A DNA stretch of 37,903 nt from an uncultured Lachnospiraceae bacterium (GCA_947165105.1 CAMUZC010000007.1:1-37903); one strand, 5' to 3'; numbered from the stretch's first letter, positions 25,361-33,152 are shown. The notes: generated from the sequence alone by a model not told the origin. Numbers and translations: made by a program.

Positions 25361-25870
25361 ATGTTATTTATCGGTATTATCACAGATCAAAAAAGTGAAA
25401 ATGATATTAAAAGATTATTAGCTAATAATAATTTCTTAACAGAAAATAATGTCATATTTATTAAAGAAAAGAATATAGATAATATAAAGAATGTTCATTT
25501 TGATACTGTGGTTATAAATAAAGAATTTGCCAAAATGGATGAGTTAAATAAGCTACTTGAGAATGCAAAAAACGTAATTGTAAATATGGATACAAATATA
25601 GATAATAAAGAATTAAATATTGTTAATTCAAATTTAATAACATATGGTTTCAATTCTAAGTCAAGTATTACAATATCAAGTGTAACAGATGATGATGTAT
25701 TAATTTGTTTACAAAGAAATATATATAATAATTATGGAGAAATTGAAGTTCAAGAAATTAAAATTGAAAACAATCCAAATTATAGCATTTATGATTTAAT
25801 TATAGTTTTAACTTTATTTTTGCTGTATTTACCAATGAAAGACAAGATTAACATAAATGGTATAAAATAA
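25361..25870 (+). CDS. Hypothetical protein, possibly Mur-ligase-like
   Basis: A 169-residue protein I cannot name. The segment NLITYGFNSKSSITISSVTDDDVLICLQRNI resembles the stretch after the ATP domain in Mur ligases and similar clostridial proteins that carry no P-loop. A C-terminal hydrophobic segment (YDLIIVLTLFLLYLP) could insert in the membrane. AAGGAG precedes the ATG. It lies between the PdaB-like gene and the SSB gene and ends before the SSB promoter. The gene appears intact; function unknown. Confidence 0.65.
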   Translation: MLFIGIITDQKSENDIKRLLANNNFLTENNVIFIKEKNIDNIKNVHFDTVVINKEFAKMDELNKLLENAKNVIVNMDTNIDNKELNIVNSNLITYGFNSKSSITISSVTDDDVLICLQRNIYNNYGEIEVQEIKIENNPNYSIYDLIIVLTLFLLYLPMKDKININGIK

Positions 25871-25898
25871 AAAATATTGAAAAATATAACTTTTTATG

Positions 25899-25927
25899 TA
25901 GACAAAACCAAAAAAATAGTGTATAAT
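25899..25927 (+). promoter_or_regulatory. Sigma-A promoter of the SSB gene
   Basis: TAGACA (25899-25904) and TATAAT (25922-25927) with a 17-base spacer, leaving a leader of about 65 nt before the TTG start at 26000. Confidence 0.8.
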
Positions 25928-25999
25928 AAGAGATATGAATAAATAATTTTTACATTATGATTAAGAGATTAAATAAACAAATAAGGGGAGGAAATTGTT

Positions 26000-26698
26000 T
26001 TGAATACAAATTATTTAGAAAATAACCACTTAGTATTAGTGGGAAAGGTAACAAGCGATAAAAGATTTAGTCATGAAATTTACGGAGAAAAATTTTACAT
26101 ATTTGATTTAGCAGTTCCACGTTTAAGCGGAAATGCAGACATTATTCCAATAACTGTATCTGAAAGATTACTTTCAATTAATGATTTACAAATCGATTCA
26201 AAAATCACAGTTGAAGGTCAATTTAGATCATACAACAGTTATGAAAATGAAAGAAACAAATTAGTACTTACAGTTTTTGCTAAAGATATCAAATTTGTTG
26301 AAAATCAAGATGAAGAAATCGAAGTAAGTAAAGACGTAGTTTCAAATGAAGTTACTTTAAATGGTTATATTTGTAAGAAACCAATTTACAGACAAACACC
26401 ATTTGGTAGAGAAATTTCAGATTTATTATTAGCAGTAAACAGAGCTTACAATAAATCAGACTACATACCATGTATAGCATGGGGAAGAAATGCTAGATTT
26501 TGTGAAAACATTCCAGTAGGAACAGAAGTTAAAGTAGTAGGTAGAGTTCAATCAAGAACATACGAGAAAAAATATGAAGATGGAACAGTTGAAACAAAAG
26601 TAGCATATGAAGTATCAGTTTCTAGCTTAGAAGTTGTAAATCAAGATGATGATACAAACGAAAGCAATACTCAAGAAACTGCAGAAGCAGCAATGTAA
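26000..26698 (+). CDS. Single-stranded DNA-binding protein with two OB folds
   Basis: A 232-residue SSB-type protein. Two OB-fold segments are seen, about 8-105 (NHLVLVGKVTSDKRF) and about 110-215 (NEVTLNGYICKKPIYRQTPFGREISDLLLAVNR, DYIPCIAWGRNARF), followed by an acidic tail. The second half is the better match to bacterial SSB; tandem-OB SSB-like proteins are common in Clostridia besides the canonical ssb. The tail ends AAM rather than the usual DIPF motif, so partner binding may differ. The TTG start is supported by GGGGAGG 8 nt upstream. Confidence 0.85.
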   Translation: MNTNYLENNHLVLVGKVTSDKRFSHEIYGEKFYIFDLAVPRLSGNADIIPITVSERLLSINDLQIDSKITVEGQFRSYNSYENERNKLVLTVFAKDIKFVENQDEEIEVSKDVVSNEVTLNGYICKKPIYRQTPFGREISDLLLAVNRAYNKSDYIPCIAWGRNARFCENIPVGTEVKVVGRVQSRTYEKKYEDGTVETKVAYEVSVSSLEVVNQDDDTNESNTQETAEAAM

Positions 26699-26747
26699 CA
26701 TATTTTAATTAATTGAATAACATATATATTAAGTACGTAAAAAAACG

Positions 26748-26795
26748 GTGCACAGTCTCGACGAAGTTTCAGACTGTGCACTGCTTTATTTTTTA
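26748..26795. terminator. Bidirectional terminator after the SSB gene
   Basis: GTGCACAGTCT (26748-26758) pairs with AGACTGTGCAC (26771-26781), 11 bp with a 12-nt loop. T-rich DNA follows on the plus strand and T7 follows on the minus strand, so it serves both the SSB gene and the convergent 48-aa gene. Confidence 0.92.
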
Positions 26796-26932
26796 TTTTT
26801 AGGAATAATTATTTTATTTTTATCAGTTTTATTCTTTGGTTTTTCCACATCTAAATGTGATTTTACAGGTGATATATTTAATTTTCCATTTCCTTTAATA
26901 ACTTCAATTTTTTTATTTTTATCATTTGCCAT
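26786..26932 (-). CDS. 48-aa Lys-rich conserved clostridial small protein
   Basis: A small minus-strand gene beginning MANDKNKKIEVIKGNGKLN, followed by ISPVKSHLDVEKPKNK and a Lys-rich end, IIIPKNKK. I recall this layout (KIEVIKGNG, ISPVxxHL, EKPKNK, IIIPK) from small uncharacterised Clostridia proteins; no function is known to me. Support for a real gene comes from the AGAGGAG site before the ATG, a promoter at 26962-26990 and a terminator just beyond its stop, 5 bases away. It is highly basic, 48 residues, without a membrane span. Confidence 0.75.
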   Translation of the reverse strand: MANDKNKKIEVIKGNGKLNISPVKSHLDVEKPKNKTDKNKIIIPKNKK

Positions 26933-26961
26933 AATATCGCTCTCCTCTTCTCATTTTCTTT

Positions 26962-26990
26962 ATATTAACATATTATAAAATTTTCTTCAA
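26962..26990 (-). promoter_or_regulatory. Promoter of the 48-aa gene
   Basis: TTGAAG (26990-26985) and TAATAT (26967-26962) on the minus strand with a 17-base spacer, about 30 bases before the ATG at 26932. Confidence 0.6.
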
Positions 26991-27088
26991 GATGGAAAAC
27001 TGCTTTTTTTACCCAAATTTTGGGAACGGTTCTAATTATTCAATATAAGCAAGTTAGAATGTAGAATAATGTCTAGATTGAATAATTC

Positions 27089-27119
27089 TTGACAGATTTT
27101 ATCAATAATGATTTAATAT
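27089..27119 (+). promoter_or_regulatory. Possible promoter of scpB
   Basis: TTGACA (27089-27094) is followed by TTTAAT at 17 bases, or by TAATAT (27114-27119) at 19. The perfect -35 box makes a promoter likely; which -10 is used is unclear. Confidence 0.5.
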
Positions 27120-27146
27120 ATCATATCAGAAAAGGAGAGAAGAATA

Positions 27147-27812
27147 ATGGATTACAAGAAACAACAAGGTATTATAGAGTCAATCTTATTTGCTGCTGGA
27201 AGACAAGTTGATATAAAAGAGCTAATGTCAGCTACTGAACTTGGACATGATGAGCTAATAGGAATTATTGAATTAATGAAAAATGAATATAGTAATGAAA
27301 ATAGAGGCATTGAAATTATAAAGGTAAATGATAGCTATCAATTATGTGCTAAGAAAGAAAACTATGACTATATTTACCCTGTGTTTGATAAAAGAAGTAA
27401 ACCAAATTTATCACCTGCAGCTTTAGAGGTAATTTCAATCATTGCATATAATCCTAAAATAACCAGAGCAGAAATTGAAGCAATTCGTGGAGTTGGTTCT
27501 GATGGTAGCATTTACAAATTATTAGAATATGAGTTAATTCAAGAAGCAGGAAGAATGGATGCTCCAGGAAGACCTACTATGTATGAAACAAGTCCTAAAT
27601 TTCTTAAAATGTTTGGTCTAAGCAGTTTGGATGAGTTACCAGAATTACCTAGATATAAGTTGGATGAGAATCAACAAATTGTTATTGATGAATATGTTGA
27701 AAATGTTCAAAAAAGTGATGATACAGATTCAGAAAACAGTGAAAATTCTGAAGAGAATATAGATGAAAATGAAACAAATAATATTGTAACAGACGAGGAT
27801 AATAATTTATAA
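27147..27812 (+). CDS. scpB: Chromosome segregation protein ScpB
   Basis: A 221-residue kleisin-associated winged-helix protein of the SMC-ScpA-ScpB condensin complex. The two winged helices are visible, the first in IESILFAAGRQVDIKELMSA and the second in LSPAALEVISIIAYNPKITRAEIEAIRGV, then GRPTMYETSPKFLKMFGLSSL. A Glu/Asn-rich acidic tail (about 185-221) follows. scpA is normally just upstream, but here scpB has its own promoter and no scpA is in the window. AAAGGAGAG precedes the ATG. Confidence 0.95.
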   Translation: MDYKKQQGIIESILFAAGRQVDIKELMSATELGHDELIGIIELMKNEYSNENRGIEIIKVNDSYQLCAKKENYDYIYPVFDKRSKPNLSPAALEVISIIAYNPKITRAEIEAIRGVGSDGSIYKLLEYELIQEAGRMDAPGRPTMYETSPKFLKMFGLSSLDELPELPRYKLDENQQIVIDEYVENVQKSDDTDSENSENSEENIDENETNNIVTDEDNNL

Positions 27813-27847
27813 ATGCTTTATGATAAATAATGGGAAAGATTAGATAT

Positions 27848-27902
27848 AAGGAGAACCAAGAATGAAATACAAATGTGTGTAACATTTTTGGTTCTCCTTT
27901 CT
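27848..27902. terminator. Terminator between scpB and the 41-aa Cys-rich gene
   Basis: AAGGAGAACCAA (27848-27859) pairs with TTGGTTCTCCTT (27888-27899), with an inner AAATGT/ACATTT stem. The 41-aa minus-strand gene stops immediately to its right, so it probably works for both convergent genes. Confidence 0.88.
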
Positions 27903-28026
27903 AATTTTTACTTTTAAAATAAGCACAATCATTATTTTGCTTAAATGACTGTTTTCCTGTAGTGCTTAGAGTACATTTTCCATCTTTTTGATGAATGCAA
28001 TTAGAATTACAATTGATTGTAGTCAA
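27901..28026 (-). CDS. 41-aa Cys-rich small clostridial protein
   Basis: A minus-strand gene with a TTG start at 28026 and a strong GAGGTGAT site upstream. The product (MTTINCNSNCIHQKDGKC, then a loop and NDCAYF) has four Cys in the pattern C-x3-C...DGKC...DCAYF. This is a widespread family of short proteins in Clostridia, often misleadingly named hydroxymyristoyl-ACP dehydratase; the cysteines probably bind a metal, but the role is not known. It is convergent with scpB, with a shared terminator. Being short and TTG-initiated it would be missed by usual gene callers. Confidence 0.78.
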   Translation of the reverse strand: MTTINCNSNCIHQKDGKCTLSTTGKQSFKQNNDCAYFKSKN

Positions 28027-28211
28027 TTTAATCACCTCGTAATAAAATTATTATGTGTGATTTTTGTAATATTATGTATTTTAGTGCTTAAAAATATAAT
28101 AAATTTAAGAAAGTCTGAAACAAATTTTGAAAAACACTTGATTTTTTTTCCAACATATGTTAGTATTATAAATAGTCAATTTAATAAATGCATATAGGAG
28201 GTGCAATAAAA

Positions 28212-28409
28212 ATGGCAAAATGTGAAATTTGTGGAAAAGAAAAAAATTGGGGAAATAAAATAAGCATTGCTCGTTCACACGTAAGTAGAAGAGCTTCAAG
28301 AACATTTTCTCCAAATTTAAGATCAATAAAAGCTGATGTAAATGGTGAAGTTAAAAGAATTCATGTATGTGCAAAATGTTTACGTTCAGGAAAAGTTAAA
28401 AGAGCTTAA
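28212..28409 (+). CDS. rpmB: 50S ribosomal protein L28
   Basis: A 65-residue L28, with the Cys-pair zinc form: CEIC near the N-terminus and CAKC near the C-terminus. SHVSRRASRTFSPNLRSIK is the typical core. The start at 28212 follows AGGAGG 10 nt upstream; the frame extends to 28188 without support. The zinc form (C+) is usual when no zinc-starvation paralogue is used. The spoVM gene in Bacillus neighbours rpmB; here spoVM lies just downstream on the other strand. Confidence 0.96.
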   Translation: MAKCEICGKEKNWGNKISIARSHVSRRASRTFSPNLRSIKADVNGEVKRIHVCAKCLRSGKVKRA

Positions 28410-28418
28410 TTTTATAGT

Positions 28419-28478
28419 AAATTGGGTTAAATTAGAAATCTTTTGGAAGATTTTTAATGTAACCCAATTTATTTTTTT
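28419..28478 (+). terminator. rpmB terminator
   Basis: AAATTGGGTTA (28419-28429) pairs with TAACCCAATTT (28460-28470), with an inner AAATCTT/AAGATTT hairpin in the loop and a T7 run after it. Confidence 0.9.
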
Positions 28479-28486
28479 GGCTAAAA

Positions 28487-28538
28487 GGAGAAATTTGATG
28501 TCAAATCGCTCTGTCACAAATTGACATCAAATTCCTCC
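28487..28538 (-). terminator. Terminator of the spoVM unit
   Basis: An 18-bp stem (28487-28504 with 28521-28538, one wobble) and a 16-nt loop. Read on the minus strand it lies 30 bases after the spoVM stop and is followed by TTTT. Confidence 0.82.
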
Positions 28539-28567
28539 ATTTAGGACCATATTTGTTTACTATGTAA

Positions 28568-28642
28568 TTAATCCTTAATGCCAAAAATTAACTTTACAAT
28601 TCCTCTCAAACATTTGGGAACCTTTTTTACAACAATAGTCAT
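28568..28642 (-). CDS. spoVM: Stage V sporulation protein SpoVM (24 aa)
   Basis: A 24-residue amphipathic peptide, MTIVVKKVPKCLRGIVKLIF then GIKD. It matches the SpoVM pattern of Bacillus (K-x-PK-x-L-x-GIV), including the proline that shapes the curvature-sensing helix. SpoVM marks the outer forespore membrane and tethers the coat ATPase SpoIVA. AAGGAG lies upstream of the ATG at 28642, and a terminator follows. In Bacillus spoVM sits beside rpmB; here it does too, but on the opposite strand. It is too short for standard gene finding. It follows a small membrane-protein gene by 20 bases. Confidence 0.85.
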   Translation of the reverse strand: MTIVVKKVPKCLRGIVKLIFGIKD

Positions 28643-28662
28643 ATTTTAACACTCTCCTTTGT

Positions 28663-28812
28663 TCAGCAAGTTAGCCATACGAGACCAACTATGCAAATTA
28701 CAATACCTATGGCAAAAAGCCAACCAGTAAGAGGAAGTAACAATACCAGTAAGATTCCAAGACCTAATCCAATTAAACATACCCCTAAAGTTTTTTTAAA
28801 TAAACCAAACAT
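28663..28812 (-). CDS. 49-aa small membrane protein upstream of spoVM
   Basis: MFGLFKKTLGVCLIGLGLGI begins a 49-residue protein with two hydrophobic segments (about 9-27 and 31-47) around a short LLPLTGW turn. AGGAGG lies 9 nt before the ATG. Small membrane proteins of this build occur in many Clostridia, but I know no function. It is 20 bases upstream of spoVM on the same strand, so the two are probably co-transcribed, suggesting a role at the forespore membrane (inference). Confidence 0.75.
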   Translation of the reverse strand: MFGLFKKTLGVCLIGLGLGILLVLLLPLTGWLFAIGIVICIVGLVWLTC

Positions 28813-28910
28813 AATATATTACCTCCTTTTTTATATAATATTTTATTTTAAAAAAAGTGTTACATAAAATTGTTTAGAGGTAGAGCAAAAAAGAATTATT
28901 AAAAAAGTAT

Positions 28911-28938
28911 TTGCCAAATTCAAATTATATGATATTAT
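28911..28938 (+). promoter_or_regulatory. Possible promoter of the GH18 gene
   Basis: TTGCCA (28911-28916) and TATTAT (28933-28938), 16 bases apart, about 70 bases before the GH18 start. A sporulation-sigma promoter in this region cannot be excluded. Confidence 0.5.
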
Positions 28939-29007
28939 GAATTAAATAAAATATTGTAAAATAAAAGCAAAAGTTAAAAATAATGTAAAAAATAAGGAGA
29001 AAATGCT

Positions 29008-30762
29008 ATGAAACATGGAATTGAAAATGAATTTGAAAAGCCTAAGAAACATACGGCAATAAAAGTATTTGCTATATTAATAATATTAGCAATTCTTGCA
29101 ACAGGAGTTGCGTTTGTAATTAAATTTGGTCCAAATTATATTAATCATGACATAACAGATAGGACAAACCTTGTTATTAATTATTCAAATGTAACAGGAA
29201 GAATGAAGCAAGGTTTAATTATTGATGATAATGATGTTGTCTATTTATCAATGGAAGATATAAAGAATTATTATGATAAACATATTTATTATGATAAGCA
29301 ATATAATCAAATAGTTACATCATCTGAAACCAAATTAGCAGTTTTGGAAATAGGAAAAAATAAAATGACTGTAAATGGAAAATCTATTGATATAAAAGGA
29401 TGCGCAACAATAGAAGATGGAAATTATTATTTACCTATTTCTGAAATGGAAGATGTATATAACATAAAAATAACAAGAGCTGATAACAAAGTAATAATAG
29501 AGTCTTTAGATAGAAAATTAACAACTGCAACTACAAAAAAGAAAGTTGATGTAAAAAGTAAACCAACAATTTTTTCGAGAACAATAGAGAAAATAGAAGA
29601 AAATGATAGATTAGTAATGGCTGAAACAGAACAAAATTCTGCTCCAAAAGGTTGGGCAAGAGTTCGTACATCAAATGGAAATCTTGGATATGTGGAAGAA
29701 AAAAATTTAAACGGAAAAAAAGTTGAGAGAGAAGATTATGTTCAAGAAAAACAAATAAAAGGAAAAGTAAGTTTAGCATGGGAATATTTCTCAGAATATG
29801 CTAAGGCACCTGATAATACTGGCGTAAAATATGATGGGGTAAATGTTGTTTCACCATCGTTCTTCCACTTGAATTTAGAGGATTTGAAAAAAGAAAAACT
29901 AACAACATTTGACGTACTTTCATTAGCAAAATTTGTAGAAAATGTTGGAGATGAAGGTGTTAAATATATAGAGTGGGCACATAGCAATAATTATAAGGTT
30001 TGGCCAAAAGTTTCAAATGAAACTCTATCAACTACAATAGATGAGTTTTCTTATATTATAAATGATTATAAATTACGTGAGATAATGATAAATGATATTT
30101 TGAAATATGTTGATAAATATAATTTAGATGGAATAAATTTAGATTTCGAATACATGTATAAAAATGATAGTCAAGCATTCTCAAAATTTATAATTGAATT
30201 AGCACCACAACTACGTGCTAAAGGAGTATGTTTATCAGTAGATGTAACAGCTCCAAATGGAGGAGATAATTGGTCATTATGTTATGACAGAAACTTAATA
30301 GGTGAGGTCGCTGATTATGTAGTATTTATGGGATATGATCAATACGGAACAACTGTAATAGGAACAACATCAGGATATAATTGGTTAGAATCTAGCATAA
30401 ATAATTTCTTGGGATATGAAGCAGTTCCACCAGAAAAATTAATATTAGGATTACCTTTTTATACTAAATTATGGCAAACTAAAGATGGTGAAACAATAAA
30501 AGGTTCTGTTGTTACAATGAACAATGTAGCAAACTCAATTCCTGCTTCAGCATCAAAGGAATGGCAAGAAAATTTAAAACAATACTATGTTGAATATTCT
30601 CAAGGAGCATATGTTTATAAAATGTGGGTAGAAGATGAAGAATCATTTGCCGAAAAATTGAAATTGATTGATAAAAATGGATTAGCAGGTGCTGCTTATT
30701 GGAGAAAAGGATTTGAATCTGAAGGAGTTTGGAAACTTATTAGAAATGCTTTAGATATTTAG
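29008..30762 (+). CDS. Membrane-anchored GH18 glycosidase with SH3 domain (spore cortex type)
   Basis: A 584-residue protein in this order: cytoplasmic N-terminus, one membrane span (about 19-40), a copper-amine-oxidase-N-like domain (about 65-170; VYLSMEDIKNYYD to YYLPISEMEDVYNIKI), an SH3-type domain (about 190-240; RVRTSNGNLGYVEEKNL) and a C-terminal GH18 domain. The GH18 motif DGINLDFE gives D374, D379 and catalytic E381, all intact. Similar proteins (SleL/YaaH, YdhD) act on spore peptidoglycan. AAGGAG precedes the ATG. It is divergent from the spoVM unit, consistent with a sporulation setting, though the exact bond cleaved is unknown. Confidence 0.9.
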   Translation: MKHGIENEFEKPKKHTAIKVFAILIILAILATGVAFVIKFGPNYINHDITDRTNLVINYSNVTGRMKQGLIIDDNDVVYLSMEDIKNYYDKHIYYDKQYNQIVTSSETKLAVLEIGKNKMTVNGKSIDIKGCATIEDGNYYLPISEMEDVYNIKITRADNKVIIESLDRKLTTATTKKKVDVKSKPTIFSRTIEKIEENDRLVMAETEQNSAPKGWARVRTSNGNLGYVEEKNLNGKKVEREDYVQEKQIKGKVSLAWEYFSEYAKAPDNTGVKYDGVNVVSPSFFHLNLEDLKKEKLTTFDVLSLAKFVENVGDEGVKYIEWAHSNNYKVWPKVSNETLSTTIDEFSYIINDYKLREIMINDILKYVDKYNLDGINLDFEYMYKNDSQAFSKFIIELAPQLRAKGVCLSVDVTAPNGGDNWSLCYDRNLIGEVADYVVFMGYDQYGTTVIGTTSGYNWLESSINNFLGYEAVPPEKLILGLPFYTKLWQTKDGETIKGSVVTMNNVANSIPASASKEWQENLKQYYVEYSQGAYVYKMWVEDEESFAEKLKLIDKNGLAGAAYWRKGFESEGVWKLIRNALDI

Positions 30763-30795
30763 ATTTTTATCTTAGAGAAAATTGAATAAAAAAAG

Positions 30796-30840
30796 ATCAC
30801 CAACATAAAATGATAAAAAACATTTATGTTGGTGATTTTT
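30796..30840 (+). terminator. Terminator hairpin that overlaps the next gene's ribosome site
   Basis: ATCACCAACATAAA (30796-30809) pairs perfectly with TTTATGTTGGTGAT (30823-30836), followed by a T-run ending at 30840. The 3' arm contains GGTGAT, the only ribosome-binding site for the gene starting at 30841, so terminator and translation start overlap. Confidence 0.8.
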
Positions 30841-31746
30841 ATGCTTGAGAAAATTATAGGTTATGTTAGAAAAGATAATAGACAATACGAAAGCACAAAA
30901 GAAAAAATTTATAAGGTTATCAGAAAAATTTTTTTGAAAGTAAAAGCTGAATACATAGATAATGATGTTGTATTGTTAATACCAAACTATAAAAACTACA
31001 GTGGCTTGATATTAGGAATAATCTCAAAACAAATAAGAAGAAAGATAGATAGAATAGGAGTTAATGAATTAGTTTTTGAAGAAAATTTAGATTTAGTAAA
31101 AAATAAATTTAATATGTATTGTAAATCTAATGGAAAAATAATCATGAAAAAAAGTTTGATTAAAATATTTGAATACATATTTAGATTAAATAATGTAAAT
31201 ATCAATTTAGAAAATGTATATATTTTAGTTAATGAATATAATAAGCAAAATACATATATAATAAATGAACTTATTGAAAAATTCAAAACAGTTAATATAA
31301 TTACAGAGAATATAAAAAGATATAAAAGAATGGAAAATTACTGGTATAGCAAAGGTGTACTTATTACAGTTTCAAATAACAGGAGAAAAAGTTTAAGAAA
31401 TGCAAAGTATATTATTAACATTGATTTTGACAAAAATAAAATATTGATGTATAATATTAATTCGAACTCTATAATAATTAATTTAATAGATGAATTTATC
31501 AGTATTAAATCAAATTTTAATGGCGTTTTAATAAATAATATAGAATTGAAAATTGATTCAAATAAAGAATGTTTCATAAATGAGTTCTACGGGAATATTA
31601 ATAAAAAAATATTTCTTGAAACGATTATAAAAAAGAATGATAAAAGGCTTGAATATATTAATGAAATTAATCAAGAATATAATGTTAAAATCTCTGGATT
31701 AATTGGGGTTAGAGGAATATTAGAAAACAATGAATTTTTAGTATAA
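30841..31746 (+). CDS. Unrecognised 301-aa protein upstream of greA
   Basis: I cannot assign a family with confidence. The protein is Asn/Ile/Lys-rich with alternating beta strands and helices (VYILVNEYNKQNTYIINELIEKF, VNIITENIKRYKR, GVLITVSNNRRKSL, YIINIDF), as in Rossmann-like folds. I recall similar clostridial hypothetical proteins upstream of greA. The ATG at 30841 follows the hairpin-embedded GGTGAT site; the frame extends to 30826 in the hairpin. The GH18 gene lies upstream and the greA promoter begins 5 bases after its stop. Confidence 0.65.
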   Translation: MLEKIIGYVRKDNRQYESTKEKIYKVIRKIFLKVKAEYIDNDVVLLIPNYKNYSGLILGIISKQIRRKIDRIGVNELVFEENLDLVKNKFNMYCKSNGKIIMKKSLIKIFEYIFRLNNVNINLENVYILVNEYNKQNTYIINELIEKFKTVNIITENIKRYKRMENYWYSKGVLITVSNNRRKSLRNAKYIINIDFDKNKILMYNINSNSIIINLIDEFISIKSNFNGVLINNIELKIDSNKECFINEFYGNINKKIFLETIIKKNDKRLEYINEINQEYNVKISGLIGVRGILENNEFLV

Positions 31747-31750
31747 AGTA

Positions 31751-31779
31751 TTGACAAAAAGCTAAAACTGATTTAATAT
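31751..31779 (+). promoter_or_regulatory. Sigma-A promoter of greA
   Basis: TTGACA (31751-31756) and TAATAT (31774-31779) with a 17-base spacer, giving a leader of about 40 nt. Confidence 0.82.
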
Positions 31780-31826
31780 ATTGGAGTAACTTAATCGAAC
31801 ATTTTAACATAAAGGAGGGAAAAAAG

Positions 31827-32303
31827 TTGGGAGATAAAGAAGTAATATTAACTCAAGAAGGATTTGAAAACTTAGAAAAAGAATTAGAATATTTAAAAAC
31901 AGAAAAAAGAGCTGAAATAGCTGAAAGAATTAAAGTAGCTTTAGGATTTGGAGATTTATCAGAAAATTCAGAGTATGATGAAGCTAAAAGTGCACAAGCC
32001 GCTAATGAAGATAAAATTGCTGAATTAGAAAACAAAGTTAGATATGCTAAAATTATAGATGACACTGAAATAGATACAAAAACTGTTCAAGTAGGTAATA
32101 CTGTTAAATTATGGGATGAAGAGTTTGACGAAGAAGTTGTATACACAATAGTAGGTTCTACAGAAGCAGATTTGTTACAAAACAGAATATCAAATGAATC
32201 TCCAATTGGTATGGCATTACTTGGAGCTAAGAAAAATGAAATAGTTGAAGTTCAAGCACCTGTAGGAGTTAGCAAATATAAAATATTATCAATAACAAAA
32301 TAA
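31827..32303 (+). CDS. greA: Transcription elongation factor GreA
   Basis: A 158-residue factor that rescues backtracked RNA polymerase by stimulating transcript cleavage. The N-terminal coiled coil (about 1-76; [23 protein letters not shown]...[16 protein letters not shown]) has the tip acidic residues in the [11 protein letters not shown] motif. The FKBP-like C-terminal domain (about 80-158) ends [14 protein letters not shown]...[11 protein letters not shown]. The TTG start is supported by AAGGAGGG 7 nt upstream. Confidence 0.96.
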   Translation: MGDKEVILTQEGFENLEKELEYLKTEKRAEIAERIKVALGFGDLSENSEYDEAKSAQAANEDKIAELENKVRYAKIIDDTEIDTKTVQVGNTVKLWDEEFDEEVVYTIVGSTEADLLQNRISNESPIGMALLGAKKNEIVEVQAPVGVSKYKILSITK

Positions 32304-32331
32304 AAACTCGGAGTTAAGTTCCGAGTTTTTT
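32302..32331. terminator. Bidirectional terminator between greA and deoD
   Basis: AAAAACTCGGA (32302-32312) pairs with TCCGAGTTTTT (32320-32330) across a 7-nt loop. It overlaps the greA stop codon and abuts the deoD stop. Confidence 0.93.
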
Positions 32332-33049
32332 AAATTTTTAAAGCACTTTCCAAGGCAATGGTAATCATATCATTTAAAGATTTTTCTCTTTCATCGGCAG
32401 AAATTTCTTGCTTTTTATAATGTGAATCGACAACTGTAAGCAAGCATGCTGCTTTCTTGTTTAAATATTTTGCAGTATAGAATAATGCAAATGATTCCAT
32501 TTCAGCAGCTGTTATACTAACATCTTTAGGTAATCTATTTAATAGAATATTAATGTCTTCAATGTAATAATCAAAACATTCACTGCATAGTACGTTTGCA
32601 GGTATGCAATTTATATTTTTTTCGTTAGCAGTTTCTTTTAGAATACAATTCAAAGATTCATCAGCCTGGGTTAGATGGCAGTCTTTATTATTTAATGCTT
32701 TTGCAAAATTTCCTTCGGTATAACTCTTTTCAACTAAAATTGTATCAAACAAATTCAAATCTTCAGCATAAGCTCCACAAGATCCTATTCTAATTATAGT
32801 ATCAACATCATAAAATTTATATAATTCGTAACAATAAATTCCCATGCTAGGCATTCCCATACCAGAGGCAAATACTGTAATTTCCCTGCCTTTGTAAGTT
32901 CCTGTATATGCAAGCATGTTTCGAACAGAATTTACTAACCTTGCATTTTCTAAAAAATTTTCAGCAATATATTTTGCTCTTAATGGGTCTCCAGGACATA
33001 GAACTATTTTGGCTATGTCTTCTTTTTTTGAACTAATATGTGGTGTCAT
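32330..33049 (-). CDS. deoD: Purine nucleoside phosphorylase DeoD
   Basis: A 239-residue hexameric-type phosphorylase that splits purine nucleosides into base and (deoxy)ribose-1-phosphate for salvage. MTPHISSKKEDIAKIVLCPGDPLRA holds the phosphate-binding GDP loop; VFASGMGMPSMGIY, IRIGSCGAY, and AAEMESFALF with the catalytic Glu are all present. The C-terminal VVDSHYKKQEIS replaces the usual VSDH motif, a modest departure. AGGAGG precedes the ATG, and its own promoter is at 33080-33108. Confidence 0.95.
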   Translation of the reverse strand: MTPHISSKKEDIAKIVLCPGDPLRAKYIAENFLENARLVNSVRNMLAYTGTYKGREITVFASGMGMPSMGIYCYELYKFYDVDTIIRIGSCGAYAEDLNLFDTILVEKSYTEGNFAKALNNKDCHLTQADESLNCILKETANEKNINCIPANVLCSECFDYYIEDINILLNRLPKDVSITAAEMESFALFYTAKYLNKKAACLLTVVDSHYKKQEISADEREKSLNDMITIALESALKI

Positions 33050-33079
33050 AATAAATCCTCCTTTGTGTTTTATGATGTG

Positions 33080-33108
33080 ATTGTATAGTTTGTTTTTTTA
33101 AATGTCAA
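33080..33108 (-). promoter_or_regulatory. Sigma-A promoter of deoD
   Basis: TTGACA (33108-33103) and TACAAT (33085-33080) on the minus strand with a 17-base spacer. Confidence 0.82.
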
Positions 33109-33152
33109 TGATAATTGAAAAGATTACAGAAAGAAAAATTTATATCAAACCA

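Noticed and set aside
26748..26978. Plus-strand hydrophobic frame starting in the SSB terminator
   Set aside because: It begins inside the terminator stem and is the complement of the Lys-rich 48-aa minus-strand gene, which explains its Phe/Ile-rich look.
28500..28526. Seven-codon plus-strand ORF with an AAGGAG site (MSNRSVTN)
   Set aside because: It lies within the spoVM terminator stem, and the AAGGAG is simply the complement of the stem's CTCCTT; no gene follows that it could regulate.
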